64,000 bases of DNA, from assembly GCF_003143975.1 (NCBI RefSeq), contig NZ_QFVR01000013.1:1-64000 (forward strand), given 5' to 3'. The DNA is from Kurthia sibirica. GTDB lineage: Bacteria > Bacillota > Bacilli > Bacillales_A > Planococcaceae. Shown piece after piece: positions 33,822-43,500 of the stretch. The translations under genes were made by a program, and so were the position numbers. The notes under the pieces were generated by a model that saw only the letters and a program-made list of their open reading frames with translations, had not been told where the DNA came from and made no database searches. Numbering within the stretch: position 1 is the stretch's first letter; each line of letters begins with the position of its first letter.

Positions 33822-36413
33822 ATGAAACTGGTATTAAAAATTTTTAATAAAAGCAAAAAGAAGCCAATAGATAAAAAAGAAAAGCAGATAAAACGAATTA
33901 AAAAGAAGAAACGCCATGAGGAATTTCCATTGTTCGAGGACTTAAAAATTGCGAGTACCGTACCTACCAGCGTTCAAAATGAATTGAAAAAGTTCGCAAG
34001 TGATGGAAATGGAGCAGTTGTTGAAGTTACAGATGGTTATACGGTATTGGTTTTGAACCATGCTGAATTAGAAAAAATTCAGATGCACGAAAATGGAACA
34101 GATGATTTCGGACAGTTCAGTTCGGATCTTCGAGGTGACGGCATACGTTCAGCTACACGATTTGAAGATTTGAACGAAGGGCGAGTTATTCTAGTACCGA
34201 CAAATGAAACAATCGAGAAATTAATGGAGTACAACAGTTTCAATGAAGCCGTCTTTAATTGGGGGATATACCCCTCTGAATCAGAAAATCTTGAAGAACT
34301 TCACACTGAAATTAAAGGGCAGACGATTAAATTAGGTGTCTTGTTTAATTCATTAAAAAACGATGATTTTAGAGATAAGATTACAGATGACTACTTAAAC
34401 GGAAACGCTGAAATGACTCGTCATCATAGTGCGGTAGACACGCAAAATGTCGCTACTGAAAATGAAGTGGTAGACGATGAATCAGATGAGCTACATGAAT
34501 TTGATGAAGAAGAAACAGATGATACAGATTCAATGCCAAGTTGGGCGATGGTTGATAGCGTGATACCTAACGATTCATCAGCTGATGATGATGATGAAAT
34601 TTCAGCTGAATTAGAAAAAGAAGAAGATATTTCGTACCTTGATGAATCGCCATTAAATTTCGATGATGATGATGAAACACTTTTTGACGGAAATAACGAT
34701 GATGATGAAACCTATGATGAATCACCATTAAGTTTCGATGATAACGAATTAGAAATAATTGATGAAGATGAAGAAACAGAAGGTTTTAAAGGACAAGAGA
34801 AAGCGTTACGAGAAGTCGTACCAGCAGAAGATTTTAAACAAGAAATTTTCGAGTTGACCGAACGTAAAGTGGAAGATCCAGAAATCGCATATGTCGTTGA
34901 AACAGAAGATTTTAACCGTTCATTCGCTCGAAGAAACCCGTTTTACTTTGAACTAACGGATAACGAAAATGGTAGCCTTTTAAATAGCGTATTGAACGAG
35001 AAACGAAAGCAATATAATAACGAATTGGCTCGATTGCATGAAGAACATATACAGAATATCACACACGTTTTTACAATGCGTATGGATGGTGCCGTTGGCT
35101 CGGTTCGAGAAATATTGAACATTGACGATACAGTTGAAGGTGCTGTTAATAACATCACGCTTGAATATCAGCGAATAATTGAGGATTATACGAATAAACT
35201 CAATAGCATTGATGATTTGAACAAAGAAAAAACAAAGGAAATGACATTAGCGTATAACCAAAAACGTGAAGAATTTGCAGAACAAATGAAGCAAAAAGCG
35301 TATTTAGATTATAACCAAATGCACCAGCAATCCTTTGAAAAAGAAAAAGGAATGATTCGTGATTCTTATGTAAGTCAATTCATTCGAGAACGAGCTGAAA
35401 AGCTAAAAGAATTCAATATGAATCGCCAGTTAATAGCGAATCGTTTCTTATCTGAAGCGAACCGAGAAGTGCTATCTGAATTACAAGGGTTATACCAAAA
35501 AATGATGCGACAAGAGTCTGAAACTCGAAATAAGATGGAAAAAGAATTGTCGAATTATATGAAAAAACACTTCACTGATGATGTATTGCGAACTGAAGCG
35601 ATTGCTGAAAAGGCACGACAAGATGATGAAGCAGCTCGTGTGCGTAAAGAGATGGAAGCACAAATCATCGCTAATCAAAATTACGTGAAAGATATGCAAG
35701 TAAAAGCAGACGCGAATGTAGAAGTTTTACAACGTGATCACCGTCTATTAATCGAAAAATTACAAAGTGACTTTACGCGTGAATTAGACGCTAAAAATAA
35801 ATTGATTAATGAACGTGAAACGGCTCTACGTGACAAAGAAGAAGAAGTGAAACGTCGCTATAACGAGCAACGAGAAGATAACCAATCATTACTAGATGAA
35901 GCGAAATTCCAATATGAAGATAAGTTGAAAGTATTACGTGATAGCTTAGAATCACAAAAACAGGTTATCGACACATACAAATCAAAAAGTGATAAACGCC
36001 TAACGAATGTATTGATTGGTTCAGCAGCACTTGTTACAACATTGATTATCGTTTTCTTGGTCTTATTTACAAATCAATATTCAAAAGATAATTCAAATGC
36101 TAATGCAGTTACAAAATCAGAGGTTACGTTGAAATCAGATAGTCCGCTATTAAATAGTGAAGCGGCTGCTTCAAAGGATAGTGATGAAAATGGAAATATT
36201 GATGCTTATATCGCTACTGCAAAAGATAAAAATAATGCTTCACTAATTATCGAATATAAAGAGAGCTACAAAACAGGAGATAAAGTGAAAGCGATTGGTT
36301 CAATTGATGGTGGAACAGTGAATGAAACGTTGAAAGTGAAATCAGTTGAGGACGATGTTGTTACAGTCGCGTCATCCGATGGCGATACTTACACATTTAC
36401 TGTAACTGAATAA
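33822..36413 (+). CDS. membrane-anchored giant coiled-coil protein of the second transfer block
   Basis: The ATG at 33822 follows AAAGGAG. The 863-aa protein has a Lys-rich N-terminus, a small globular region (about 40-185), a very acidic Asp/Glu segment (about 210-340), a long charged coiled coil (about 380-720), one TM helix (about 729-750) and a small exported C-terminal domain rich in Ser, Asp and Lys ending in a beta-type segment (VTVASSDGDTYTFTVTE). The topology is cytoplasm-in with the short C-terminus outside, like a VirB10- or VirB8-type adaptor that reaches from the cytosol through the membrane. The family is not recognised. It precedes the coupling protein and may link relaxosome, coupling protein and channel. 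Confidence 0.75.
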   Translation: MKLVLKIFNKSKKKPIDKKEKQIKRIKKKKRHEEFPLFEDLKIASTVPTSVQNELKKFASDGNGAVVEVTDGYTVLVLNHAELEKIQMHENGTDDFGQFSSDLRGDGIRSATRFEDLNEGRVILVPTNETIEKLMEYNSFNEAVFNWGIYPSESENLEELHTEIKGQTIKLGVLFNSLKNDDFRDKITDDYLNGNAEMTRHHSAVDTQNVATENEVVDDESDELHEFDEEETDDTDSMPSWAMVDSVIPNDSSADDDDEISAELEKEEDISYLDESPLNFDDDDETLFDGNNDDDETYDESPLSFDDNELEIIDEDEETEGFKGQEKALREVVPAEDFKQEIFELTERKVEDPEIAYVVETEDFNRSFARRNPFYFELTDNENGSLLNSVLNEKRKQYNNELARLHEEHIQNITHVFTMRMDGAVGSVREILNIDDTVEGAVNNITLEYQRIIEDYTNKLNSIDDLNKEKTKEMTLAYNQKREEFAEQMKQKAYLDYNQMHQQSFEKEKGMIRDSYVSQFIRERAEKLKEFNMNRQLIANRFLSEANREVLSELQGLYQKMMRQESETRNKMEKELSNYMKKHFTDDVLRTEAIAEKARQDDEAARVRKEMEAQIIANQNYVKDMQVKADANVEVLQRDHRLLIEKLQSDFTRELDAKNKLINERETALRDKEEEVKRRYNEQREDNQSLLDEAKFQYEDKLKVLRDSLESQKQVIDTYKSKSDKRLTNVLIGSAALVTTLIIVFLVLFTNQYSKDNSNANAVTKSEVTLKSDSPLLNSEAAASKDSDENGNIDAYIATAKDKNNASLIIEYKESYKTGDKVKAIGSIDGGTVNETLKVKSVEDDVVTVASSDGDTYTFTVTE

Positions 36414-36423
36414 TAAAAACTAC

Positions 36424-36452
36424 AAAGGCGCTCAAATGGAGTGCCTTTTCTT
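36424..36452 (+). terminator. intrinsic terminator
   Basis: AAAGGCGCTC-AAAT-GGAGTGCCTTTTCTTTTT; the stem includes one G-T pair. It lies 30 bp before the coupling-protein gene, so that gene may need its own promoter or partial read-through. Confidence 0.7.
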
Positions 36453-36481
36453 TTTAAACATTTGATGAAAGAAGGGGTTTT

Positions 36482-39400
36482 ATGACGAAAAAAGATAAGC
36501 GATTCAATATATTTAATCGTTCAAAAAAGCGATTACCTGGTATGACAACTGGAGAACAAACTGTTTATAAAGAGGGCGAAACACGTACACAGGATAGTAT
36601 CTATCGTGACATATACGAAAATATGCGTAAGGTTCGAGGGAACAAACAGGAAGTAACTTCGAGAATTTACGTTCCAGTTGGTGCGGGTGTAGCTGGTGGA
36701 TTAAGTGCGGGACTCTTATTTTTAGGTTTGCCAGCACTTTATACGAAAGGCTATTCATTATTATTGAATTTCGACTTAGTTAGTGGAAAACAACCTGAAT
36801 ATTGGGGTGCATTTAAAACGTTATTATATGGTTCAATCGGTAGTCCGTTTTTATATGCTCTTTCATTTGGTGTCGGTGCTTTAGCGTATGCGAAACTTTT
36901 ACGTTACTGGAAACAACAAAACTTGAACATCATTCATACGGATATTGATACATATGAAAGTGATTCATATATTCAATTGCCCGAACAATTACCGTACAGT
37001 TACGATATTTTTCCCGATGCAGGAGCACATTCAAGCGTTTCACCGACTGCGATATTGTCGCATATGATGTTTTCTGAAAAAGGACTACCGAAAATTAGTG
37101 TACCTAAGCGTTATGAAGAAGATACGGAAGTTGTTTTTATTGATGAAAACAGTGAAACAGAAGAAATTGTGGTAATGAAAAAAGGCGATTATGTGTTAGA
37201 TGAAAATGAAGATTTAGAGTATGAAAATAAACCCTTAATTGATGAAGAATTCGGTCATAAATTATTCAAGTCCTCGCTAATTCCCGAAAGTGTGCGTCAC
37301 TTTTTCGATACAACCAAGCTCTTATATAACCCTAAAAAGGTACGGGATAAAAATGAGGTAGATACAATAGCCGAGCATATTAAAGACGATTGGGAGTTTC
37401 CCGAATACGAAACACAACGACCAGCTGGTGCGTATGTTGTTGATACAGAGCCGAATAATACGATGGTATTAGCCATGACGAGGGCGGGTAAAGGTCAGAC
37501 GATTATTGAGCCTACTTTGGATATGTGGACGCGTGAAAAGGAACTGAATAATTTCGCGGCAAACGATCCAAAAGGGGAACTCTACGTTAAATTTTATTAC
37601 CCCGCTACGAAACGAGGATATGATGTTGTTGCATTTAACTTAATTAATCCGAGTAGTACCAATATTTATAATCCACTTGGCTATGCAGTTGATGCAGCAA
37701 GACAGGGGGATAACCAAAAAGTTGAGGAATTTGTATCGTCAATTGGTGATGTATTCTTTCCAACCGAAAATGCCGATGATCCAATGTGGCCGAATGCTGC
37801 AAATGCAGCGTTTAAACGGTCTGCATTGGGCTTAATTGATTATTACCAAGAAGAAGATAGACAGTACCGAATTATCGCTACAGAAAATAAGACTCCCGTT
37901 GGTGTTGTAGACCAATATTTAGATGAAATGTGGGGACGAGTGACGTTATACAATGTGTATCAGATGATGACTGAATTAGCGTCTAAAAAATCGAGTGATC
38001 CAAATAAAATTCATGTAGGAGCAGATGATATAAGCAAAGAAAAGGATTTTTTAACACTCTTTTTCGATGCAACTGCAAAACTGCCACGTAACGCCCTTAG
38101 AACATCTACAATGAACCAAGATAATTCACTTAGAGCAATGGCGGGAAGTGATAAAACAATCGCTTCAGTGTACGGTATATCGCTTACTGCCATGTTATTC
38201 TTTGCGGGTGAAAAAATTTCGAGATTAACTTCGGGTAGACCGAGCCAAAATTTTGATATGGTCGGCTTAGGTTTCCCAAGACGAATCGGTGTACGTTTCG
38301 ATAAAAGCTACATGGATAAAAATAATTTGTTAGGTCAACGCACGAAATGGACGGCTTATAGAAATGCAGATTTTACTGACCAATACAAAGGTTCCGATTT
38401 TGCACATGAAAGTAAAATCGATTCAAACGGTTGGAGCTTTTATTACTTCAAAGGTATTTTTGAAGAAAATAAAACGTATTTAAAATTAGAAGTATTCGAT
38501 GTGGTTTCAAATTTACGAGCAAAACAATATTATTTTGTATTTGAAAAAGATTATCAAAAATCGTTAAATGGACGTACTTATGTGTACGATCCAGTTCATA
38601 AAAAGATGATTATTCATAACGGAACGTTACAAGAGCTGATTAAAACGAAAGTTTCGATTCGAGATGATGAAGGAAATCAGACGATTAAATACGAGTACAA
38701 AAAAGGGAAAACGATGGTGGCGAAAAAACGTATTCCACTAACGAAAAAATCAGTAGAAGAAAAAAATCGTGATGTGAAACCGAAAAAATCACCAGTATTT
38801 ATTCAAAATGAAGTACGTTACAAAGAGAAGCCGAAAGCGATTTTCTTTATTACACCACCTCACTTGATGGAGTACGCAAAAATCATTTTAATCCTAATGA
38901 ATCAAATGTTTAATATGCAAGTAGACAAAGCGTATTTAACAAAAGCGAATCAAAAACCGTTGTATAAAACGCGTTATATGTTGGATGAAGTCGGTAATTT
39001 ACAGTCCGAAGGGAACGGTATTCCCTACCTAAATACGAAAGCGTCAATCGGTTTAGGACAAGAGCAACAATATACGCTGATTCTACAAACGTTACAACAA
39101 TTAAAGGACGTATATGGCGATTCAGTCGATAAAATTCTTCAGGGGAATACTGGGAACATTCTGTATTTGAAATCGACAGATGATAGTATGTTGGAAACAT
39201 TAGAGAGTATGGCTGGTACATTACATGAAGCCTTTAAAGATTCAAAAGCCGTTACAAATGATGTGGCTGCTATGGTCGGTAGCGTTGACGGAAAAGTAAC
39301 CTATACAACGACTATGCAAGAAAAACCAACCATTTCTAAAAAGGATATGTTAAATATCCCGAAAGCAAATGCGATGGTATTCGGTAAAGGACATCCGATA

Positions 39401-40300
39401 TGGGCGAGAAATGAAATGGCGTTGCCGATGTCGTACCAATTACATGAAAACCAACTGGTTGATCCCGAAACAGGGAAATATGCGTTAGCGAATGTGCCAA
39501 CGACCTCTAACACCGATGATTTCGATATTCTAGCGAATAAACCCGACTTTTTCCGAATGGTTGAAAAGCGTGTAGACCAAGCGAGAAGGGCTGAAGAAAT
39601 CAAAGAACGCTACATGAAGGTTCATAATTTAAGTGAGTATGAGCTTAGTAAAATCAATCCAGAAATGCTATCAGAAGAACTAATGCGTGGTATCAATGAG
39701 GTTATTTTAGAAGAACTTAACTTGAAAAAAGAAGTAGCTGATGAACAGGAAGAACCAGGAGCAGGTGACGGTGACTATGAAGCCGTTGAAAATGAAATTT
39801 ATGGTGGTAGTGGATTTAATCAAAATTTAGAAGTGAATACCGATTTCGTTCAAGCTATAGAGTCTGGCAAAGTAGCGAAAGAGAAAGCAACGAAGAAAAT
39901 ATATGCGAATTATTCACTAGGGAAGGAAGATATATTCAAAGGCAAAGCGAACGAATCGTTAAGTGCTAAGATCTCGGAAGTATATCGACAACTAATCGGT
40001 CAGTTTGACGGACAAGAATTTGCTAATGGTACATTTTCGGTCAATGCAGATACGGAGTTGTATCATAATAACCGATTAATGATTAAAAACATTTCCAAAG
40101 AAGCAGAAAAATTAAGAGAAACAGATAATACAGGTGATGTACGCATGACACCCGATTCAGATAAAGACGCAGATTTAACGAGTGTTTTAATTTATGAAGC
40201 GACACCCGAATTTTACAAGTTATTAGTAAGTGTCGATGATTGGAACGATTTACTTAACGGAGAATTTGATAGATTAATGGGGATTGAATTCAATAAGTGA
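36482..40300 (+). CDS. VirD4/TraG-type coupling protein, enlarged
   Basis: The 1272-aa protein has two N-terminal TM segments (about residues 62-90 and 112-145), then the coupling ATPase core. Walker A reads AMTRAGKGQT with K337, followed by FAANDPKGEL, the T4CP signature that binds the substrate side of the hexamer. The Walker B strand YMLDEVGNL has D835-E836, with QGNTGNILYLKS after it. Between them lies an inserted beta-rich region of about 200 residues (about 590-790) and a Lys-rich linker, which ordinary 600-700-aa coupling proteins lack. The C-terminal 230 residues are acidic and helical. It should dock the relaxosome to the channel and drive DNA transfer. Confidence 0.9.
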   Translation: MTKKDKRFNIFNRSKKRLPGMTTGEQTVYKEGETRTQDSIYRDIYENMRKVRGNKQEVTSRIYVPVGAGVAGGLSAGLLFLGLPALYTKGYSLLLNFDLVSGKQPEYWGAFKTLLYGSIGSPFLYALSFGVGALAYAKLLRYWKQQNLNIIHTDIDTYESDSYIQLPEQLPYSYDIFPDAGAHSSVSPTAILSHMMFSEKGLPKISVPKRYEEDTEVVFIDENSETEEIVVMKKGDYVLDENEDLEYENKPLIDEEFGHKLFKSSLIPESVRHFFDTTKLLYNPKKVRDKNEVDTIAEHIKDDWEFPEYETQRPAGAYVVDTEPNNTMVLAMTRAGKGQTIIEPTLDMWTREKELNNFAANDPKGELYVKFYYPATKRGYDVVAFNLINPSSTNIYNPLGYAVDAARQGDNQKVEEFVSSIGDVFFPTENADDPMWPNAANAAFKRSALGLIDYYQEEDRQYRIIATENKTPVGVVDQYLDEMWGRVTLYNVYQMMTELASKKSSDPNKIHVGADDISKEKDFLTLFFDATAKLPRNALRTSTMNQDNSLRAMAGSDKTIASVYGISLTAMLFFAGEKISRLTSGRPSQNFDMVGLGFPRRIGVRFDKSYMDKNNLLGQRTKWTAYRNADFTDQYKGSDFAHESKIDSNGWSFYYFKGIFEENKTYLKLEVFDVVSNLRAKQYYFVFEKDYQKSLNGRTYVYDPVHKKMIIHNGTLQELIKTKVSIRDDEGNQTIKYEYKKGKTMVAKKRIPLTKKSVEEKNRDVKPKKSPVFIQNEVRYKEKPKAIFFITPPHLMEYAKIILILMNQMFNMQVDKAYLTKANQKPLYKTRYMLDEVGNLQSEGNGIPYLNTKASIGLGQEQQYTLILQTLQQLKDVYGDSVDKILQGNTGNILYLKSTDDSMLETLESMAGTLHEAFKDSKAVTNDVAAMVGSVDGKVTYTTTMQEKPTISKKDMLNIPKANAMVFGKGHPIWARNEMALPMSYQLHENQLVDPETGKYALANVPTTSNTDDFDILANKPDFFRMVEKRVDQARRAEEIKERYMKVHNLSEYELSKINPEMLSEELMRGINEVILEELNLKKEVADEQEEPGAGDGDYEAVENEIYGGSGFNQNLEVNTDFVQAIESGKVAKEKATKKIYANYSLGKEDIFKGKANESLSAKISEVYRQLIGQFDGQEFANGTFSVNADTELYHNNRLMIKNISKEAEKLRETDNTGDVRMTPDSDKDADLTSVLIYEATPEFYKLLVSVDDWNDLLNGEFDRLMGIEFNK

Positions 40301-40305
40301 AGAAT

Positions 40306-40343
40306 AAAGGCCGCGTTTCCGAAAGGGAACGCAGCCTTTTTTA
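40306..40343 (+). terminator. strong terminator after the coupling protein
   Basis: AAAGGCCGCGTTTCC-GAAA-GGGAACGCAGCCTTTTTT with one mismatch. Confidence 0.9.
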
Positions 40344-40410
40344 TATTTCTAATTCAAATGATGAAACGTCATAGTCTACTAGACTAAAACAGGCTCTAAA
40401 CCCCACATAT

Positions 40411-40455
40411 AAAAAACTATAGGTGTTAAAATCACTGTATAAATCATAGTTTTTT
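40411..40455. promoter_or_regulatory. inverted repeat upstream of the RNA polymerase gene
   Basis: AAAAAACTAT at 40411-40420 and ATAGTTTTTT at 40446-40455 are perfect complements across a 25-bp loop containing GGTGTTAAAATCACTG. This resembles the hairpin family in base composition but not in core. It may regulate transcription or translation of the polymerase gene. Confidence 0.45.
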
Positions 40456-40479
40456 AATATGAATGTCGTTTTATTAGTA

Positions 40480-40496
40480 TTTTCGAGTTTAAAATA
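40480..40496 (+). promoter_or_regulatory. promoter-like motif TTTTCGAGTTTAARATA, copy 1
   Basis: The sequence TTTTCGAGTTTAAAATA lies about 16 bp before the RNA polymerase start codon region, just upstream of GGGGG. The same 17-mer with one base difference occurs at 59390-59406, before the DUF1643 gene. Confidence 0.45.
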
Positions 40497-40511
40497 TGAG
40501 GGGGAAATCAA

Positions 40512-43500
40512 TTGTCTAAAGGTAAATTATTTGTTAATAATTCAGATGAAATTAGAATAAAATTAGGTAAAGGTCATTTCTATTTTGACCGATTTGTAGA
40601 TTCGATGGTGAATGAAAATAATCATTTAACGAGAGAAGAAAAAATCGAAGTGGCTGAAGAATTATTCGGAAAAACAGGATTAAATAATACGTTCGCTATT
40701 TCAAAAAAAGATGCGAGTCGTATTGCTACTGTATTAAATCGAGATTATTCAGATAAAGTTTCGAGTGAATTTAAAAACGGAATAAGCGATCAATCGTATC
40801 AAGCGATTTCAACAAAAACGAGCAAAAATTTTGATATGTGGCTTAACGCGGGGTATCAAACGTTGTCACCAACAGATAGTCGATTTGAAAGTCTATTTGA
40901 AATGACGAAATCAGATAGCTCATTCGTTTATCTAATGCACATTGAAGCGGGTGGTTATACAAAGCCTGTAAATAACGTACCGTTCCTTGTAGGTGACGCT
41001 CGTTCTTTATATGATGGTTCAAAAATTGTAAAAGATATTAAAGGTGCACAAAAACAATTAGTTGTAGCAGACCTTAAAGAAATTAATAAACATTATTCAG
41101 CTTTAAGAAAAGCGACAAGTGAGAAAAAGACGAATTTCGTTATTGCTCCTTATAAAGAAAACCCTAATATGGTGAAAGTAAATAATAAGGGTGTAGTCGT
41201 TGAAACGAATGAAATTCTTACAAATTGTATCGACTACATGGAGAATTTGAGGAAACAGAAATCGGAAAAAGCAAAAGGGAAGTTAAGTAACGCTACAACA
41301 AATGAAAAAACAAAAGCCCTAGCTTTTTCTCGTAAATTACCTAAAGTAAATCCTCCGATAATTGAATTCAAAAACAAATATGAAAAATCAAATGTAGCAC
41401 AAGAACAAAAAGAAAAAGGAAATAAATTTAGAGCAACTGATCAAGTGACAGGCTTCTTAGGTCCATTTATCAGTAAAAGTGATTTAAAAACAATCTTACC
41501 GATTATGAAAGAGAATCGAAGTGTCTATAAAGATAGTATTTTAACGAAAGGTCGAGGAATTTTAGAGCATTTAATGAACGAAGGTATTGAATATAAATTA
41601 ACGATGAACCCAGAATATCCAGAACAATTAATTGCTGAATTACAAGATGGCAGTGGAGCGAAAGTTCGATTACTTGATTCAGATGAAAATGAAAATTTAG
41701 TAGGTCGTGTACACACAAACGAAGGTTCATTTTACTTTTCAAATAAGGGTGGTTCGCTTAATAAACAACCCGAAAATCCTTTTGCAATCATTGATTATGT
41801 AACTGGTTCATCTAAGGATAATGTATTTTATTCAGAGCCAACAAAATCAAAACGAAAATCATCATTTATTCACTTAAAAGATTCATCGGTTCCGATTTTA
41901 TTCATTCCAATCGCAAATAAAATGGATGCGACATCGTTTAAATCTGTAGCTGCTGCTGAAATGGCGATGAAAGAAGATATTGATATGGCTCGTGCTTTAT
42001 TCAGAGAGCAGTTACTCAATGAAGATGAAGATTTGTACGATGAAGATATTGCGAAACTTCAAAACGAATATAAAACAGTTCTCGCTAAATTAGATGAATC
42101 ATTACTTGAAGAAGTGAAAAAGAACCCATCAATTGATTACGAGATGAAATTAGAAGAAACAAGAGAGAATTTAATTGGTCGCTTGTTAGACGCTGAAATC
42201 GGCAACTATGAGGACGGTTTCCACTTAGGACGAGTGAATGAGTTAAATCGTAAAATAAACTCTTATAGTCAAACAGAACGCTTATTATCAGCAATGAAAA
42301 TTGTACGTTATGACGTTGAAAATAAAGTGCGTGGAACAGATTTCGCAACACAAACATTAGTAGATCGTATGATTCGATTTAATCCAGCTACTTCATTAGC
42401 AAAAGATGATGAAAAATTAAGTCCATACTATAAAGAGATTGTGAAAGAAGTAGAAGCAGAATTAAAAGCACAAGGAATTTTAGGTTATGACAGTAAAACG
42501 CGTGAAGTGAAGGGGAATGAAGCTCCATCTGTACGAATTGACGCAAACGGAATCGTTCGTTGGGGCGGTTATCGTGTGAAAGGTAGCAGTACAAATGAGC
42601 CAGAATTAGAATTTGTTTCATCAGACATCGGGCAATTTTTTGAACCTGATTCAAACGGTATTATTCAAACAAAATACAATTCGGGTGAAAATTACGGAAT
42701 CATACCAGGTTATCGAGGACATTTCCAATTTGCAGATATTGATAAAAGCCGAATGGAACGTAATCGATTGTATGGATTAGACACATTAGTAAAACGTAAA
42801 ATTCGTACAACGGTGCGAGAGCAAGCAGTACGTCCAGTGAGTGAAATCTCAAATGCGATTTTATTAAGTAAAGACGCAACAAGCGTCAATCGTTTATATC
42901 AAACAGATTTAGCTGGTGAACGTGTAAATGATAAATGGTTTGAAAATGCACAATTAAGTTTAGAGGAAAAGAAAGTAATCATTGAAACAGCTAAAAGACG
43001 CGTTCGTTTTAGCTCACTTTATTCAGACCACGCTTCAACAATTGCTGTAAGTAAACTTGAAAATAGTCCAAATACGTTAAGTAATATGGAACGAACGGTT
43101 TTACAGTTAAATGGTGATAAAAACATTCGTCAAATTACAGAAGATGCCTACGGATATTACGATCCAGTTATGACAGGAACGAATACAATTCAAGGGTTAG
43201 CTCTTTATTTAGCAAAAGATGCGAAAATTGATGCCGAAACAGGTAAAATCACACCTGCACCTTATGACGCAACTCAAAAAGACGCATTTAAAAACGCTCC
43301 AGCTACTTCTTTACGAGAATTAGACTACTTTAAATACTCGAAACATAATCCCTGGGATAGAAACCAAATGGCAGCGAATCAGCTGACAACTGCGTTCTCG
43401 GTTGATAATGCCCGAACTGCTTTAATGACATTCGGTGGTTGGAACATGGAAGATGGGTTCGTTGTTAGTAAAGAATTTGCAGACCGTAATTTAGTTCCAG

